From the NCBI GenBank assembly GCA_963736505.1, contig CAVTOZ010000003.1, positions 2,108,001-2,172,000 of the forward strand: a stretch of 64,000 bases of DNA. The letters run 5' to 3'. The position numbers were made by a program, and so were the translations under genes. Source of the stretch: Solirubrobacter sp963736505 (GTDB taxonomy: Bacteria; Actinomycetota; Thermoleophilia; Solirubrobacterales; Solirubrobacteraceae). The notes under the pieces are model-generated. The model worked only from the letters and a program-made list of their open reading frames with translations, made no database searches and had not been told where the DNA came from. Position 1 is the first letter of the stretch; each line of letters opens with the position of its first letter. Below are positions 48,803 through 58,357 of the stretch, piece after piece.

Positions 48803-51225
48803 GAGAACCTCCGGCTAGCGGTGACGGGGAGCAAGACAGCGTTCCCGCCGAAGCGCACGCTCACCCTGAACGCGCCCTTCTTGGCGGCGCGCTGCGTGAT
48901 CGCAGACACCGAGAAGCTGCAGGACGCCGAGATCGTCTTCTGCGAGTTCGCGACGGTCTTGCCGCTGCGCTTCATGACCACGGTCACGTGGCCGCTGGTG
49001 CAGCCCTGGGCGAGGTTGACGCCCGCCGGCAGCTGCAGCTTGCCGCGGATCGTCTTACGGACCCGGTTGTGGGACTGGTCGGCGCTCGAGACGGAGACGC
49101 TGAGGCCCTTCGACGCGAAGCGGAGGACCTCGACGCGCGTGCTCGCCTCAGCCGTGCCGCCGGACAGGTCGGTCACGACCGCGCGCAGCACCTGGAGGCC
49201 GACGTCGGCGCCGGTCGGCCGTGCATGGCACGACCACGGAGCCGCGATCGCCGAGCACAGCTTGTTGTTGCCGAGGTAGTAGTCGACCTGCTTGATGCCG
49301 CGCGTGGACGTCGGCAGCGAGCTGATCGTGGTCCCCGACGACTTGAGCGTCCGCGGCGCGTTCAGGAACGCGATCGACGTCAGGCCCGAGGTGCTCGCCA
49401 GCGGCGCGGGCGTCGGCGTGGCGGTGACCTCGCCTCCGACCGTGACGGTGGCCGTGGCGGTGGCGACCGCGGTCGCCGTCGCCGTCGCCGTGGCGGTCGC
49501 GGTCGGCGTCGGGGTCGGCGAGCCGGCGCAGTCGGCCGGATCGATCTCGATCGTCCTGCTCGCGAAGCCGGTCTGGCCCGAGGAGTCCTCGACCACCGCG
49601 GTCAGCGTGCGCTGCCCGCAGTACACGTCGCTCGGGATCGTGTAGTTGACGGTGTACGGCTTCGTCGACGACGACGCGACGATCGCGTTGCCGTCGTAGA
49701 AGACGACGCTGTGGATGCCGAAGTCGTCCGTCGGCGAGGCGATCAGCTTCGCCTTGTCGCCCTTGTGGTAGGTGATCTTGTCGGTGTCGAGCGTGACCAG
49801 CGGCGCGGCGTCGCTGACCGGGCCGGGCACGTCGAGGACCGGGAACTCGCCCGTGTTCGGGTCCGACTGGAACCCGTTGCGGAACGGGAAGAAGTCGACC
49901 GCGTCGGACGTGGTGCCGGTGCCGTCGGCCAGCGGAGCGCCGTTGACCGGGTTCTCGGGCACCGCCGGGTTGGTCGTCGGCGAGATCGCCGGCCCCGGGT
50001 TGACCGCGAGCGCGCTCGTGCGCAGGCCCCACCAGTTGTTCTCCGCCTTGACGGGCACGGCCGTGTTGGCCGTCGTGCCGTCGAGCTGGGCGTTGTAGAC
50101 GCCGTAGGCGTTGTCGGTCAGGTTGTTGAGCGAGAAGACCGAGGCGCCGGCGCCGAGCAGGCGGACCGCCGCGCCCATGGTCAGGTTCGCGTTGTTGGTC
50201 GCCGATCCGCGCGTCGGCGCGCCCGTCCCCTGCACGAGGTTCTGGGTGATCGTGTTGTTCGTCAGCGTCGCCGACGAGCCGGCCGTGATGCGCACGCCGT
50301 CCTGGCCGTAGAGCGGGCCGTTGGTGGCGGGCTGCGGGTTCGAGCAGTTGCCCGTCGACTCGTAGTCGATGCAGAGCGTGCGGCCGGCGATCTGGTTCGC
50401 CAGCAGCGTCGCCTTGGTGACCACGCCGGAGGCGGTCAGCGGCGCGGTGTCGCCCGTGGCGCCGTCGAGCAGGACGCCGGTCGAGTTGTACTTGTCGATC
50501 CGCGTGTGGTCGATGTTCACGACGCGCGGCGTGTTCGGCAGGGCGACCGTGTCCTGCACGCTGCCGATCATGGCCGCCGGGGCGGTGACGGCCGCGACGG
50601 CGATGCCGTCGGTGGAACCCTTGTACTCACCCGGGCGCGGCACGTCGAGCGAGCGCTCGGTGGTGACGACGTTGGTGATGCGGCTCTTGGAGATCGTGCC
50701 CTGCGCGTCGCGGTAGACGACGCCGGCCTCGGCGTAGACGCCGTCCCCGTCGATCGTCACGCCGGAGATGTTGACCGTCAGCAGGCGCGACTTGTCCTTG
50801 TTGTACGTCTGCACGTTCGGCGGGATCGCCGTCGGGACGTAGTCGCCGTTGATCATGATGATGTCGCCGACCGCGTTGCGGATGCTCGGCGACGTGGACT
50901 CGGCGATGCGGCTCTGCGAGGCCGTCGTCCGCCGCGGCGAGATCGTCACGAGATCCGCGCCGGCGCCCTTGATGTTGACGTCGGAGACGATGATCAGCGC
51001 GTTGCTGCCGACGCCGCCGCCGCCTTCCACGTAGTGCCCCGGGCAGACGACGATGGTGTCGCCGGGCCGCGAGGCGAAGATCGCGTTCTGGATCGACTGG
51101 TAGGGCGCCGCGGGGCACTCCACACCGTTGTCGTCCACCGTCAATGTGTCGGCGCGCGCCATCGGCGCGGCGACCAACGTCCCCAGCGCCGCGACGAGCG
51201 CAGCGCAGCATCCACGTTTGGTCAC
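48799..51225 (-). CDS. Secreted right-handed beta-helix protein
   Basis: An 808-residue exported protein with a signal peptide (ALVAALGTLVAAPMARA). Residues about 28-430 are a parallel beta-helix: YQSIQNAIFASRPGDTIVVCPGHY, NIKGAG, GVTIDGDGVY, ATLTNNTITQNLVQG and SLNNLTDNAYGVYN. Such proteins bind or cleave polysaccharides. An Ig-like domain (VTLDTDKITYHKGDKAKLIASP) follows, then a low-complexity Thr/Ala/Pro linker (PTPTPTATATATATA) encoded at about 49440-49520, a second Ig-like domain, and a C-terminal beta-rich region with CSFSVSAI. It is first in a pair with the M14-like protein (stop/start overlap). No catalytic site is certain. Confidence 0.8.
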   Translation of the reverse strand: MTKRGCCAALVAALGTLVAAPMARADTLTVDDNGVECPAAPYQSIQNAIFASRPGDTIVVCPGHYVEGGGGVGSNALIIVSDVNIKGAGADLVTISPRRTTASQSRIAESTSPSIRNAVGDIIMINGDYVPTAIPPNVQTYNKDKSRLLTVNISGVTIDGDGVYAEAGVVYRDAQGTISKSRITNVVTTERSLDVPRPGEYKGSTDGIAVAAVTAPAAMIGSVQDTVALPNTPRVVNIDHTRIDKYNSTGVLLDGATGDTAPLTASGVVTKATLLANQIAGRTLCIDYESTGNCSNPQPATNGPLYGQDGVRITAGSSATLTNNTITQNLVQGTGAPTRGSATNNANLTMGAAVRLLGAGASVFSLNNLTDNAYGVYNAQLDGTTANTAVPVKAENNWWGLRTSALAVNPGPAISPTTNPAVPENPVNGAPLADGTGTTSDAVDFFPFRNGFQSDPNTGEFPVLDVPGPVSDAAPLVTLDTDKITYHKGDKAKLIASPTDDFGIHSVVFYDGNAIVASSSTKPYTVNYTIPSDVYCGQRTLTAVVEDSSGQTGFASRTIEIDPADCAGSPTPTPTATATATATATAVATATATVTVGGEVTATPTPAPLASTSGLTSIAFLNAPRTLKSSGTTISSLPTSTRGIKQVDYYLGNNKLCSAIAAPWSCHARPTGADVGLQVLRAVVTDLSGGTAEASTRVEVLRFASKGLSVSVSSADQSHNRVRKTIRGKLQLPAGVNLAQGCTSGHVTVVMKRSGKTVANSQKTISASCSFSVSAITQRAAKKGAFRVSVRFGGNAVLLPVTASRRFS

Positions 51226-51411
51226 GTTAGGACCAACCCCCTTCGGGAACCCTTTCGCGTCGACCGCGCAGCGCGCGGTCTCCGCCCAACCCTCAACCCT
51301 CGCCTCATCTTCGCCTGCGCGAGGGGTCCGTGTCGAGCACGCGCGTGTGGAGATTCCTCGCCCTCGCGTCCGGGTATCCGGGCCTCAGGTACCTCCGGGG
51401 AGGAGAACGAG
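51226..51411. promoter_or_regulatory. Divergent promoter region with an 8-bp hairpin
   Basis: This 186-base gap lies between the secreted beta-helix gene and the glycolate/lactate operon. It holds a perfect 8-bp inverted repeat, GACCGCGC (51262-51269), loop AGC, GCGCGGTC (51273-51280), which could be an operator. A strong GGGGAGGAG ribosome site (51397-51405) precedes the permease ATG at 51412. Nothing else was recognised. Confidence 0.4.
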
Positions 51412-53073
51412 ATGTACAAGCAGGTCCTGGATCCCGTCGGCGACTCGCTGTTCGTCAGCTCGCTGTTCGCGCTGATCCCGCTCACCACGCTGTTCGTGCT
51501 GCTCGGCGGGCTCAAGCTCAAGGCCCACATCGCCGCGCTGATCGCCCTCGCCGTCTCGATCGTGGTGGCGATCGCCGTCTACTCGATGCCGGCCGGTCAG
51601 GCGCTCGACGCCGCGCTGGAAGGGGCCGCGTTCGGCCTGTTCCCGATCATGTGGATCGTCTGGAACGCGATCTGGATCTACAAGATGACCGAGGACACCG
51701 GGCACTTCGCGGTGCTGCGGCGGTCGATCGCCTCGATCTCCGACGACCAGCGGATCCAGGCCGTGATCATCGCGTTCTCGTTCGGCGCGCTGCTCGAGGC
51801 GCTGGCCGGCTTCGGCACGCCGGTCGCGATCACCGCCGTGATGCTCGTCGCCGTCGGCTTCAAGCCGATCAAGGCCGCCTCGGTCGCGCTCGTCGCCAAC
51901 ACGGCGCCCGTCGCGTTCGGCGCGATCGCGATCCCGATCGTCACGCTCGCGGGCCTGACGGACATCCCGAAGGAGGACCTCGGCGCCATGGTCGGCCGCC
52001 AGACGCCGTTCCTGGCGCTGTTCGTGCCGCTGATCCTCGTCGGCATGGTCGACGGGATGCGCGGCGTGCGCGCGGTCTGGCCCGCGGCGATGGTCGGCGG
52101 GCTCACGTTCGCGATCGGCCAGTTCGCCTGCTCGAACTACATCTCGGTCGAGCTGACCGACATCGTCGCCTCGCTGCTCTCGCTCGGCTCGATGGTCGCC
52201 TTCCTGCGCGTCTGGCACCCCGACGAGCCGCTGGAGACCGGCCGGTTCGGCCGCCCGATCATCGCCGGCGCCGCCGTCGAGGACGCGACGCTGGAGGATG
52301 CGGTCCGCCGGCGCGAGGGCACCGGGCCCGACTCGCGCGGCGACATCATGCGCGCCTACGCGCCGTATCTGATCATCATCGTCGTCTTCGGGCTCGCGCA
52401 GTGGGGCCCGATCAAGGACTTCCTGGCCAAGGGCGAGTCCGACTTCCAGTGGCCCGGGCTGGACATCCTCAACGCCAAGGGCAAGGTCCCGACCGCCGTC
52501 ACCTACAAGCTCAACTGGCTGCCCGCGGCCGGCACGCTGCTGCTGATCTGCGGCCTGATCACGATGGCCGTGCTGCGCGTCTCCCCCGCCCGCGCCCTGA
52601 GCGCGTACGGGCGCATGATCGCCCAGCTGAAGTGGGCCACCGTGACCGTCGCGGCCGTGCTCGGGCTCGCCTACGTGATGAACCTGTCGGCGCAGACGAT
52701 CACGATCGGCACGTGGATCGCGGGCGCCGGCGGCGTGCTGGCGTTCTTCTCGCCGATCATCGGCTGGCTCGGCACGGCGGTCACCGGCTCCGACACGTCG
52801 TCGAACTCGCTGTTCGGCGTCCTGCAGGTCTCCGCCGCCAAGGACGCGGGCCTGGATCCGACGCTGCTGGCGGCCGCCAACTCCTCCGGCGGCGTGCTCG
52901 GCAAGATGGTCTCGCCCCAGAATCTCGCGATCGGCGCCGCCGCCGTAGGCTTGGGTGGACAGGAAGGAGAGCTCTTCCGGCGCGTGATCGGATGGAGCCT
53001 GCTCCTGCTGTTGATCATGTGCGTGATCGTCTACCTGCAGTCGACGGCGGTGTTGTCATGGATGGTGGTCTAG
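51412..53073 (+). CDS. lctP: LctP-family lactate/glycolate permease
   Basis: A 553-residue inner-membrane transporter of the lactate permease family, which includes the E. coli glycolate permease GlcA. About 13 hydrophobic helices are visible. Family motifs are GLFPIMWIVWNAIWIYKMTE, EALAGFGTPVAITAVMLV, TAPVAFGAIAIPI, GSDTSSNSLFGVLQ, and NSSGGVLGKMVSPQNLAIG. It leads an operon of glycolate oxidase subunits and malate synthase, so glycolate is the likeliest substrate and lactate the alternative. The ATG at 51412 has a strong ribosome site. The 3' end overlaps glcD by 16 bases. Confidence 0.88.
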   Translation: MYKQVLDPVGDSLFVSSLFALIPLTTLFVLLGGLKLKAHIAALIALAVSIVVAIAVYSMPAGQALDAALEGAAFGLFPIMWIVWNAIWIYKMTEDTGHFAVLRRSIASISDDQRIQAVIIAFSFGALLEALAGFGTPVAITAVMLVAVGFKPIKAASVALVANTAPVAFGAIAIPIVTLAGLTDIPKEDLGAMVGRQTPFLALFVPLILVGMVDGMRGVRAVWPAAMVGGLTFAIGQFACSNYISVELTDIVASLLSLGSMVAFLRVWHPDEPLETGRFGRPIIAGAAVEDATLEDAVRRREGTGPDSRGDIMRAYAPYLIIIVVFGLAQWGPIKDFLAKGESDFQWPGLDILNAKGKVPTAVTYKLNWLPAAGTLLLICGLITMAVLRVSPARALSAYGRMIAQLKWATVTVAAVLGLAYVMNLSAQTITIGTWIAGAGGVLAFFSPIIGWLGTAVTGSDTSSNSLFGVLQVSAAKDAGLDPTLLAAANSSGGVLGKMVSPQNLAIGAAAVGLGGQEGELFRRVIGWSLLLLLIMCVIVYLQSTAVLSWMVV

Positions 53074-54506
53074 TCGAGCAGCTGCGTTCCATCGTCGGCG
53101 ACGAGTGGATCTACACGGCTGAGCACGAGCTGCGAACCTACGAGTCCGACGGGCTGCTGCAGTACCGCGCCACGCCGGCGGCCGCCGTGCTGCCCGCCAC
53201 GGCCGAGGAGGTCCAGGGCGTCGTGAAGGCGTGCGCGGACGCCGGCGTGCCGTGGGTCGCCCGCGGCGCCGGCTCCGGGCTCTCGGGCGGCGCGCTCCCG
53301 CACGCCGACGGCGTCCTGATCGTGCTCTCGCGGATGAAGCGGATCCTCGAGATCGACCTCGACAACGCGCGCGTGTGCGTGGAGCCGGGCGTGACGAACC
53401 TGAGCGTGAGCGCGGCGGTCGGCCCGGGCTTCTTCTACCCGCCTGACCCGTCGTCGCAGATCGTCTGCTCGATCGGCGGCAACGTCGCCGAGAACTCCGG
53501 CGGCGCGCACTGCTTCAAGTACGGCTTCACGACCAACTACGTCACCGGGCTCGAGCTCGTGCTGTCCGACGGCGAGATGATCCAGCTCGGCGGCAAGGAG
53601 CTCGACGCGCCCGGCTACGACCTGCTGGGCGCGTTCGTCGGCTCCGAGGGCACGCTCGGCGTGGCGACCAAGGTGTGGCTGCGGATCATCCCGTCGCCGG
53701 AGTCGGTCAAGACGCTGGTCGCGTTCTTCGACTCCACGCACGCCGCGGGCGAGGCGGTGAGCGAGATCGTCGGCGGCGGCATCGTCCCCGGCGCGATCGA
53801 GATGATGGACGCGCAGGCGATCGACGCGTCCGAGCAGATGGCGCACGCCGGCTATCCGGTGGGCCGTGGGGCGGCGCTGCTGGTCGAGCTCGACGGCGCC
53901 GCGTCCGAGTGCGGGGCGCGCTTCGAGGAGGTCGTGGCCGTCTGCGAGCGCTGCGGCTCCGACGACGTGCGCGTGGCGCGCGACGAGGCCGAACGCCAGC
54001 TGTTCTGGAAGACGCGCAAGTCCGCGTTCCCCGCGATGGGCCGGATCTCGCCGAACTACTTCGTCCAGGACGGCGTGATCCCGCGCACGAAGCTCCCGGA
54101 GGTGCTCGAGCGGATCGAGGCGCTCGGCGAGGAGTACGGGATGATCGTGGCCAACGTCTTCCACGCGGGCGACGGCAACCTGCACCCGCTCGTCTGCTAC
54201 GACGGCGCCGTCGAGGGCGAGGCCGAGCGCGCCGAGGAGCTGTCGGGCCTGATCCTCGACGCCTGCCTGGACGCCGGCGGCTCGATCACGGGCGAGCACG
54301 GCGTCGGCGTGGACAAGAAGAAGCACATGCCGAAGATGTTCGCCGAGGAGGATCTCGACGCGTTCCAGCGCCTGCGCTGCGCGTTCGATCCGGCCGGGCT
54401 CGCGAACCCCGGCAAGCTGATGCCGACGCCGCGCCTGTGCGGCGAGGTGCCGGGGCCGTATCGCGTGCATCCGCTGGAGGCCGCGGGCCTGGCGGAGCGG
54501 TTTTGA
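53058..54506 (+). CDS. glcD: Glycolate oxidase FAD-binding subunit GlcD
   Basis: Flavoprotein that oxidises glycolate to glyoxylate, working with GlcE and GlcF at the membrane. It has 482 residues. The PCMH-type FAD domain (about 30-215) shows VPWVARGAGSGLSGGALP, PPDPSSQIVCSIGGNVAENSGG and DLLGAFVGSEGTLGVATK. The C-terminal oxidase domain contains VFHAGDGNLHPLV (catalytic His residues) and GGSITGEHGVG. It could be read as a D-lactate dehydrogenase, but the split GlcD/GlcE/GlcF set and the malate synthase that follows favour glycolate. It overlaps the permease gene and, by TTGA, glcE. Confidence 0.9.
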   Translation: MDGGLVEQLRSIVGDEWIYTAEHELRTYESDGLLQYRATPAAAVLPATAEEVQGVVKACADAGVPWVARGAGSGLSGGALPHADGVLIVLSRMKRILEIDLDNARVCVEPGVTNLSVSAAVGPGFFYPPDPSSQIVCSIGGNVAENSGGAHCFKYGFTTNYVTGLELVLSDGEMIQLGGKELDAPGYDLLGAFVGSEGTLGVATKVWLRIIPSPESVKTLVAFFDSTHAAGEAVSEIVGGGIVPGAIEMMDAQAIDASEQMAHAGYPVGRGAALLVELDGAASECGARFEEVVAVCERCGSDDVRVARDEAERQLFWKTRKSAFPAMGRISPNYFVQDGVIPRTKLPEVLERIEALGEEYGMIVANVFHAGDGNLHPLVCYDGAVEGEAERAEELSGLILDACLDAGGSITGEHGVGVDKKKHMPKMFAEEDLDAFQRLRCAFDPAGLANPGKLMPTPRLCGEVPGPYRVHPLEAAGLAERF

Positions 54507-55567
54507 GGCCGGACAGCGTGCAGGAGGCGGCCACGCTGCTGCGCGGCCTCGAGCGGCCGGTGCGGCCGATCGGCGGCGGGACGAAGCCCTGGCTGGCCGA
54601 CCACGGCGAGGAGCCGCTGGAGACGGGCGGGCTGAACCGCATCCTCGAGCACAACGTCGGCGACTTCACGGCGGTGCTCGAGGCGGGCGTGCCGTTCGCC
54701 GACGCGCAGGACGCGTTCGGCGAGCACGGCCAGATGATCGCCTGGGACCCGCCGGCGCCGGACGGGGCCACGGTCGGCGGCATCATGGCCACGGCCGACT
54801 CCGGGCCGATGCGCCACCGCTTCGGCGGCGTGCGCGACCTCGTGGTCGGCGTGAGCGTCGTGCTCAGCGACGGCACGATCGCCAAGGCCGGCGGCAAGGT
54901 GATCAAGAACGTCGCGGGCTATGACCTGGCGAAGCTGTTCGCGGGCTCGTTCGGGACGCTCGGGCTGATCGCGACGATCTCGGTGCGGCTGCATCCGCGC
55001 CAGGACACGGCGACGATGACCGCGCGCGTGGACGACGCCGCCGCCACGGTCGCCGATCTCGCCCGGCGGCCGCTGGAGGCCGACGCGTTCGACGTCCGCC
55101 ACGAAGGCGGCGAGACGTGGATCGCGCTGCGCTTCTCCGGCGCCGCGGCGGTCGAGCAGGCCGGCCGGGCGGGCGAGCTCGTCGGCGGCGAGGTCGTCGA
55201 GGACGACCACGAGCTGTGGGCCCGTCACCGCGCGCTGCAGCGCTCGCGCGGCGCCGTGGTGAAGGTCTCCGGCCGCCCGACGGACCTGCCGGCCGTGCTC
55301 GCGGCCGCGGCGGGCGCCACGGTCGTGTCGCGCGCCGTGCTCGGGCTCTCATGGATCGCGCTGGAGCCGGGCGACGACCTCGCCGAGCGGGTCCGGACGA
55401 TCCGCTCCGCGCTCGCTCCGCGCGCGTGCACGGTGCTCGACGGCGCGCCGCGGATCGCCGACCCGTGGCCTGACGCCGGCGGCGCCCAGGTCGTGATGGA
55501 GCGGCTCAAGGCGCGCTTCGACCCGGCGCGCATCTTCCTGCCCGGCAGCTTCGTGGGAGGCATCTAG
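54503..55567 (+). CDS. glcE: Glycolate oxidase subunit GlcE
   Basis: Second FAD-binding subunit, with 354 residues from a TTG at 54503 that overlaps the glcD stop. Features are VRPIGGGTKPWLAD, DFTAVLEAGVPFADAQ, GATVGGIMATADSGPMRHRFGGVRDLV (key GGIMATADSGP near residue 95), GGKVIKNVAGYDLAKLFAGSFGTLGLI, and the C-terminal ARFDPARIFLPGSFVGGI. It lacks the second half of GlcD-type enzymes, as expected for GlcE. The stop overlaps the glcF GTG (TAGTG). Confidence 0.9.
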   Translation: MRPDSVQEAATLLRGLERPVRPIGGGTKPWLADHGEEPLETGGLNRILEHNVGDFTAVLEAGVPFADAQDAFGEHGQMIAWDPPAPDGATVGGIMATADSGPMRHRFGGVRDLVVGVSVVLSDGTIAKAGGKVIKNVAGYDLAKLFAGSFGTLGLIATISVRLHPRQDTATMTARVDDAAATVADLARRPLEADAFDVRHEGGETWIALRFSGAAAVEQAGRAGELVGGEVVEDDHELWARHRALQRSRGAVVKVSGRPTDLPAVLAAAAGATVVSRAVLGLSWIALEPGDDLAERVRTIRSALAPRACTVLDGAPRIADPWPDAGGAQVVMERLKARFDPARIFLPGSFVGGI

Positions 55568-56813
55568 TGACCGCCTGGGACACCTCGCACCCGCCTGAGC
55601 TGGACCTGATCAAGGACTGCGTGCACTGCGGCTTCTGCCTGCCGACGTGCCCGAGCTACGCGGTCTTCGAGGACGAGGCCGACTCGCCGCGCGGGCGCAT
55701 CCTGCTGATGCGGATCGGGCACGAGGAGGGCGCGACGATCTCCGAGGAGATGGTCACGCACTTCGACCGCTGCCTCGGCTGCATGGCGTGCGTGACCGCC
55801 TGCCCGTCGGGCGTGCAGTACGACAAGCTGATCGAGCGCACGCGGCCGCAGCTGGAGCGCAGCGACGCCCGCTCGCGGTCCGAGCGCGCCTATCGCCGCG
55901 CGATCTTCGCGCTCTTCACGCATCCCGGACGCCTGCGCGCGCTCGTGCCCGGCTCCAAGCTGGCGCCGCGGCTCGCGCCGCTGATGCCGCATCCGCGGCT
56001 GAAGGCGCTGCTGGCGCTGGCGCCGCCGGTCTCCCCCGCGGCCACGTTCCGGCGGCTGCCGGCGTCGAAGGCGACGAAGGCGCCGGTCAACCGCGGCCGC
56101 GTCGCGTTCATGCAGGGCTGCATCCAGCGCGTCTTCTTCGGCGACGTCAACGCCGCCACGCTGCGCGTGCTCTCCGCCGAGGGCTGGGACGTCGACGCGC
56201 CGCGCTCGCCGCGCTGCTGCGGCGCTCTGCAGATGCACTCGGGCGTCGAGGACGAGGCGCTCGGCCTGGCGCGCGAGACGATCGCCGCATACGAGTCCTA
56301 CGACGCGGTCGTCGCCAACGTCGCCGGCTGCGGCAGCGCGATGAAGGACTACGGGCACCTGCTCGCCGACGACCCCGAATGGGGTGAGCGCGCCGCCGCG
56401 TTCAGCGCCAAGGTCGTCGACGTGCACGAGCTGCTCGGCGGCCCACGAGCCGCAGGCCGTCCGCCACCCGATCGAGCTGCGCGCCGCCTACCACGACGCC
56501 TGCCACCTCGCGCACGCGCAGGGGATCCGGTCCCAGCCGCGCGAGCTGCTGCGCGCGATCCCCGGGCTGGAGCTGCTCGAGCCCGCCGAATGGGAGCTGT
56601 GCTGCGGGTCGGCCGGGATCTACAACCTGCTCCAGCCGGACGCGGCGGAGAAGCTCGGCGCGCGCAAGGCCGAGAACCTGCGCGCGACCGGCGCCGAGGC
56701 GATCGCCGCCGCCAACCCGGGCTGCGCGCTGCAGATCGGCCGCGCACCTGGACATCCCGATCTACCACCCGATGACCCTCTTGGACCTCTCGCTGCGAGG
56801 AGAACGACCGTGA
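55567..56813 (+). pseudogene. glcF: Glycolate oxidase iron-sulfur subunit GlcF, with two frameshifts
   Basis: Electron-transfer subunit with two ferredoxin-type clusters (CVHCGFCLPTCPSY and CLGCMACVTACPSG) and two CCG domains (RCCGALQMHSG and LCCGSAGIYN). Reading breaks at about 56441-56444, where one extra C seems present (ELLGG then HEPQAVRHPIELRAAYHD), and again at about 56741-56745 (LQIGR then HLDIPIYHPMTLLDL), also one extra base. Removing both gives a 414-residue GlcF of normal length ending at 56813, so the sequence is otherwise well kept. Either the gene is newly broken or the assembly has errors here; the malate synthase next to it has the same problem. Confidence 0.82.
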
Positions 56814-58357
56814 CCAGCCTGGACGTCGCACCCGCGCCCGACGAACGCCTGACCGAGATCCTGTCCGAGGAGGCGCTCGCGTTCGTCGCCGAGCTGCACG
56901 GCCGCTTCGGCGCGCGCCGGCTCGAGCTGCTGGCCGCGCGGCGGGAGCGCAAGCCGCCGAGCGGCTTCCTGGCGGAGACCGAGGACATCCGCAACGGCGA
57001 CTGGCAGATCCCGCCGCCGCGGCCCGACTACGCCGACCGGCGCGTCGAGATCACCGGCCCGACCGACCGCAAGCTCGTCATCAACGCGCTCAACTCGGGC
57101 GCCAAGGGCTTCATGGCCGACTTCGAGGACGCCAACTCCCCCACCTGGCGCAACCAGGTCGAGGGCCACGTGAACCTGATCGACGCGATCGAGGGCACGA
57201 TCACCTACGACGGCGCCGACGGCCGCCACTACGAGCTGGTCGACGCTCCCGCCACGCTGCTCGTGCGCCCGCGCGGCTGGCACCTGCCCGAGAAGCACCT
57301 GCAGATCGACGGCGAGCCCGTCGCCGGCGCGCTGATGGACTTCGGCCTCTACGCGTTCCACTCCGGCCCGCGGCTGGCCGAGCGCGAGCGCGGCCTGTAC
57401 CTGTACCTGCCGAAGCTGGAGCACCACCTGGAGGCGTCCCTCTGGTCGAAGTCTTCACCTATACGCGTGAGGCGCTGGGCCTCCCGCTCGGGCTGATCCG
57501 TGCGACGGTCCTGATCGAGACGCTGCCGGCCGCGTTCCAGATGGCCGAGATCGTGCACGCGCTGGGCGAGCACTCCTACGGCCTCAACGCCGGCCGCTGG
57601 GACTACATCTTCTCGATGATCAAGGTCTTCCGCGACGACCCGGCGTTCGTCCTGCCGGACCGCAACGACGTGAAGATGACGGTCCCGTTCATGCGCGCCT
57701 ACACCGAGCTGCTGGTGCAGATCTGCCACGCGCACGGCGCGTTCGCGATGGGCGGGATGGCGGCGCTGATCCCGTCGCGCAAGGACGCCGAGGCCAACCA
57801 GCGCGCGATCGACGCGGTGCGCGAGGACAAGCAGCGCGAGGCCAAGGCGGGCTTCGACGGCACCTGGGTCGCGCATCCGGACGTCGTCGACGTCGCCAAG
57901 GCGGCGTTCGACGAGGTGCTCGGCGACCGGCCGAACCAGATCGACAAGCAGCGCTACGACGTCGACGTCTCGCCGGCGCAGCTGCTCGACGCCGCCTCGA
58001 CGCCTGGCGAGATCACCGAGGAGGGCCTGCGCAGCGACGTCAGCGTCGGCTTCCAGTACATCTCGTTCTGGCTCGGCGGCCGCGGCGCGGCCGGCATCAA
58101 CAACCTGATGGAGGACGCCGCCACGGCGGAGATCTCGCGCTCGCAGATCTGGCAGTGGGTGCGCCACGGGAAGGTGTCGCGCGACCACGTGCTGCGAGGT
58201 GCTCGACGCCGAGATGGAGAAGATCCACGCCGACGTCGGCGACGAGGTGTGGGAGAAGGGCCGGCCGGAGGAGACGCGCGCGATCTTCGAGCGGGTGGCG
58301 CTGTCGGACGACTTCCCTGAGTTCCTCACCCTGCCCGCCTACGAGTACATCGACTGA
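56810..58357 (+). pseudogene. aceB: Malate synthase (A type), with two frameshifts
   Basis: Condenses glyoxylate with acetyl-CoA to malate. The GTG at 56810 overlaps the glcF stop. Family landmarks lie in two frames: GAKGFMADFEDANSPTWRNQVEGH and YLPKLEHHLEA in the first, then VFTYTREALGLPLGLIRATVLIETLPAAFQM, HSYGLNAGRWDYIFSMIK and MGGMAALIPSRKD in the second, and VLDAEMEKIHADVG through LPAYEYID in the first frame again. Shifts are at about 57436-57447 (one base missing) and about 58194-58200 (one extra, or two missing). Corrected, it has about 515 residues, usual for this type. It would dispose of the glyoxylate made by GlcDEF. Confidence 0.85.

Noticed and set aside
49440..49520. Short repeated units resembling a small tandem or CRISPR-like array
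   Set aside because: The units are irregular, have no spacers and are explained by codons for a Thr/Ala/Pro linker.
48988..51411. Very long open frame on the plus strand running into the permease gene
   Set aside because: It is antisense to the secreted beta-helix gene and rich in Arg/Asp/Gly, as expected for the mirror frame of GC-rich coding DNA; the permease ATG at 51412 has a strong ribosome site and family match.
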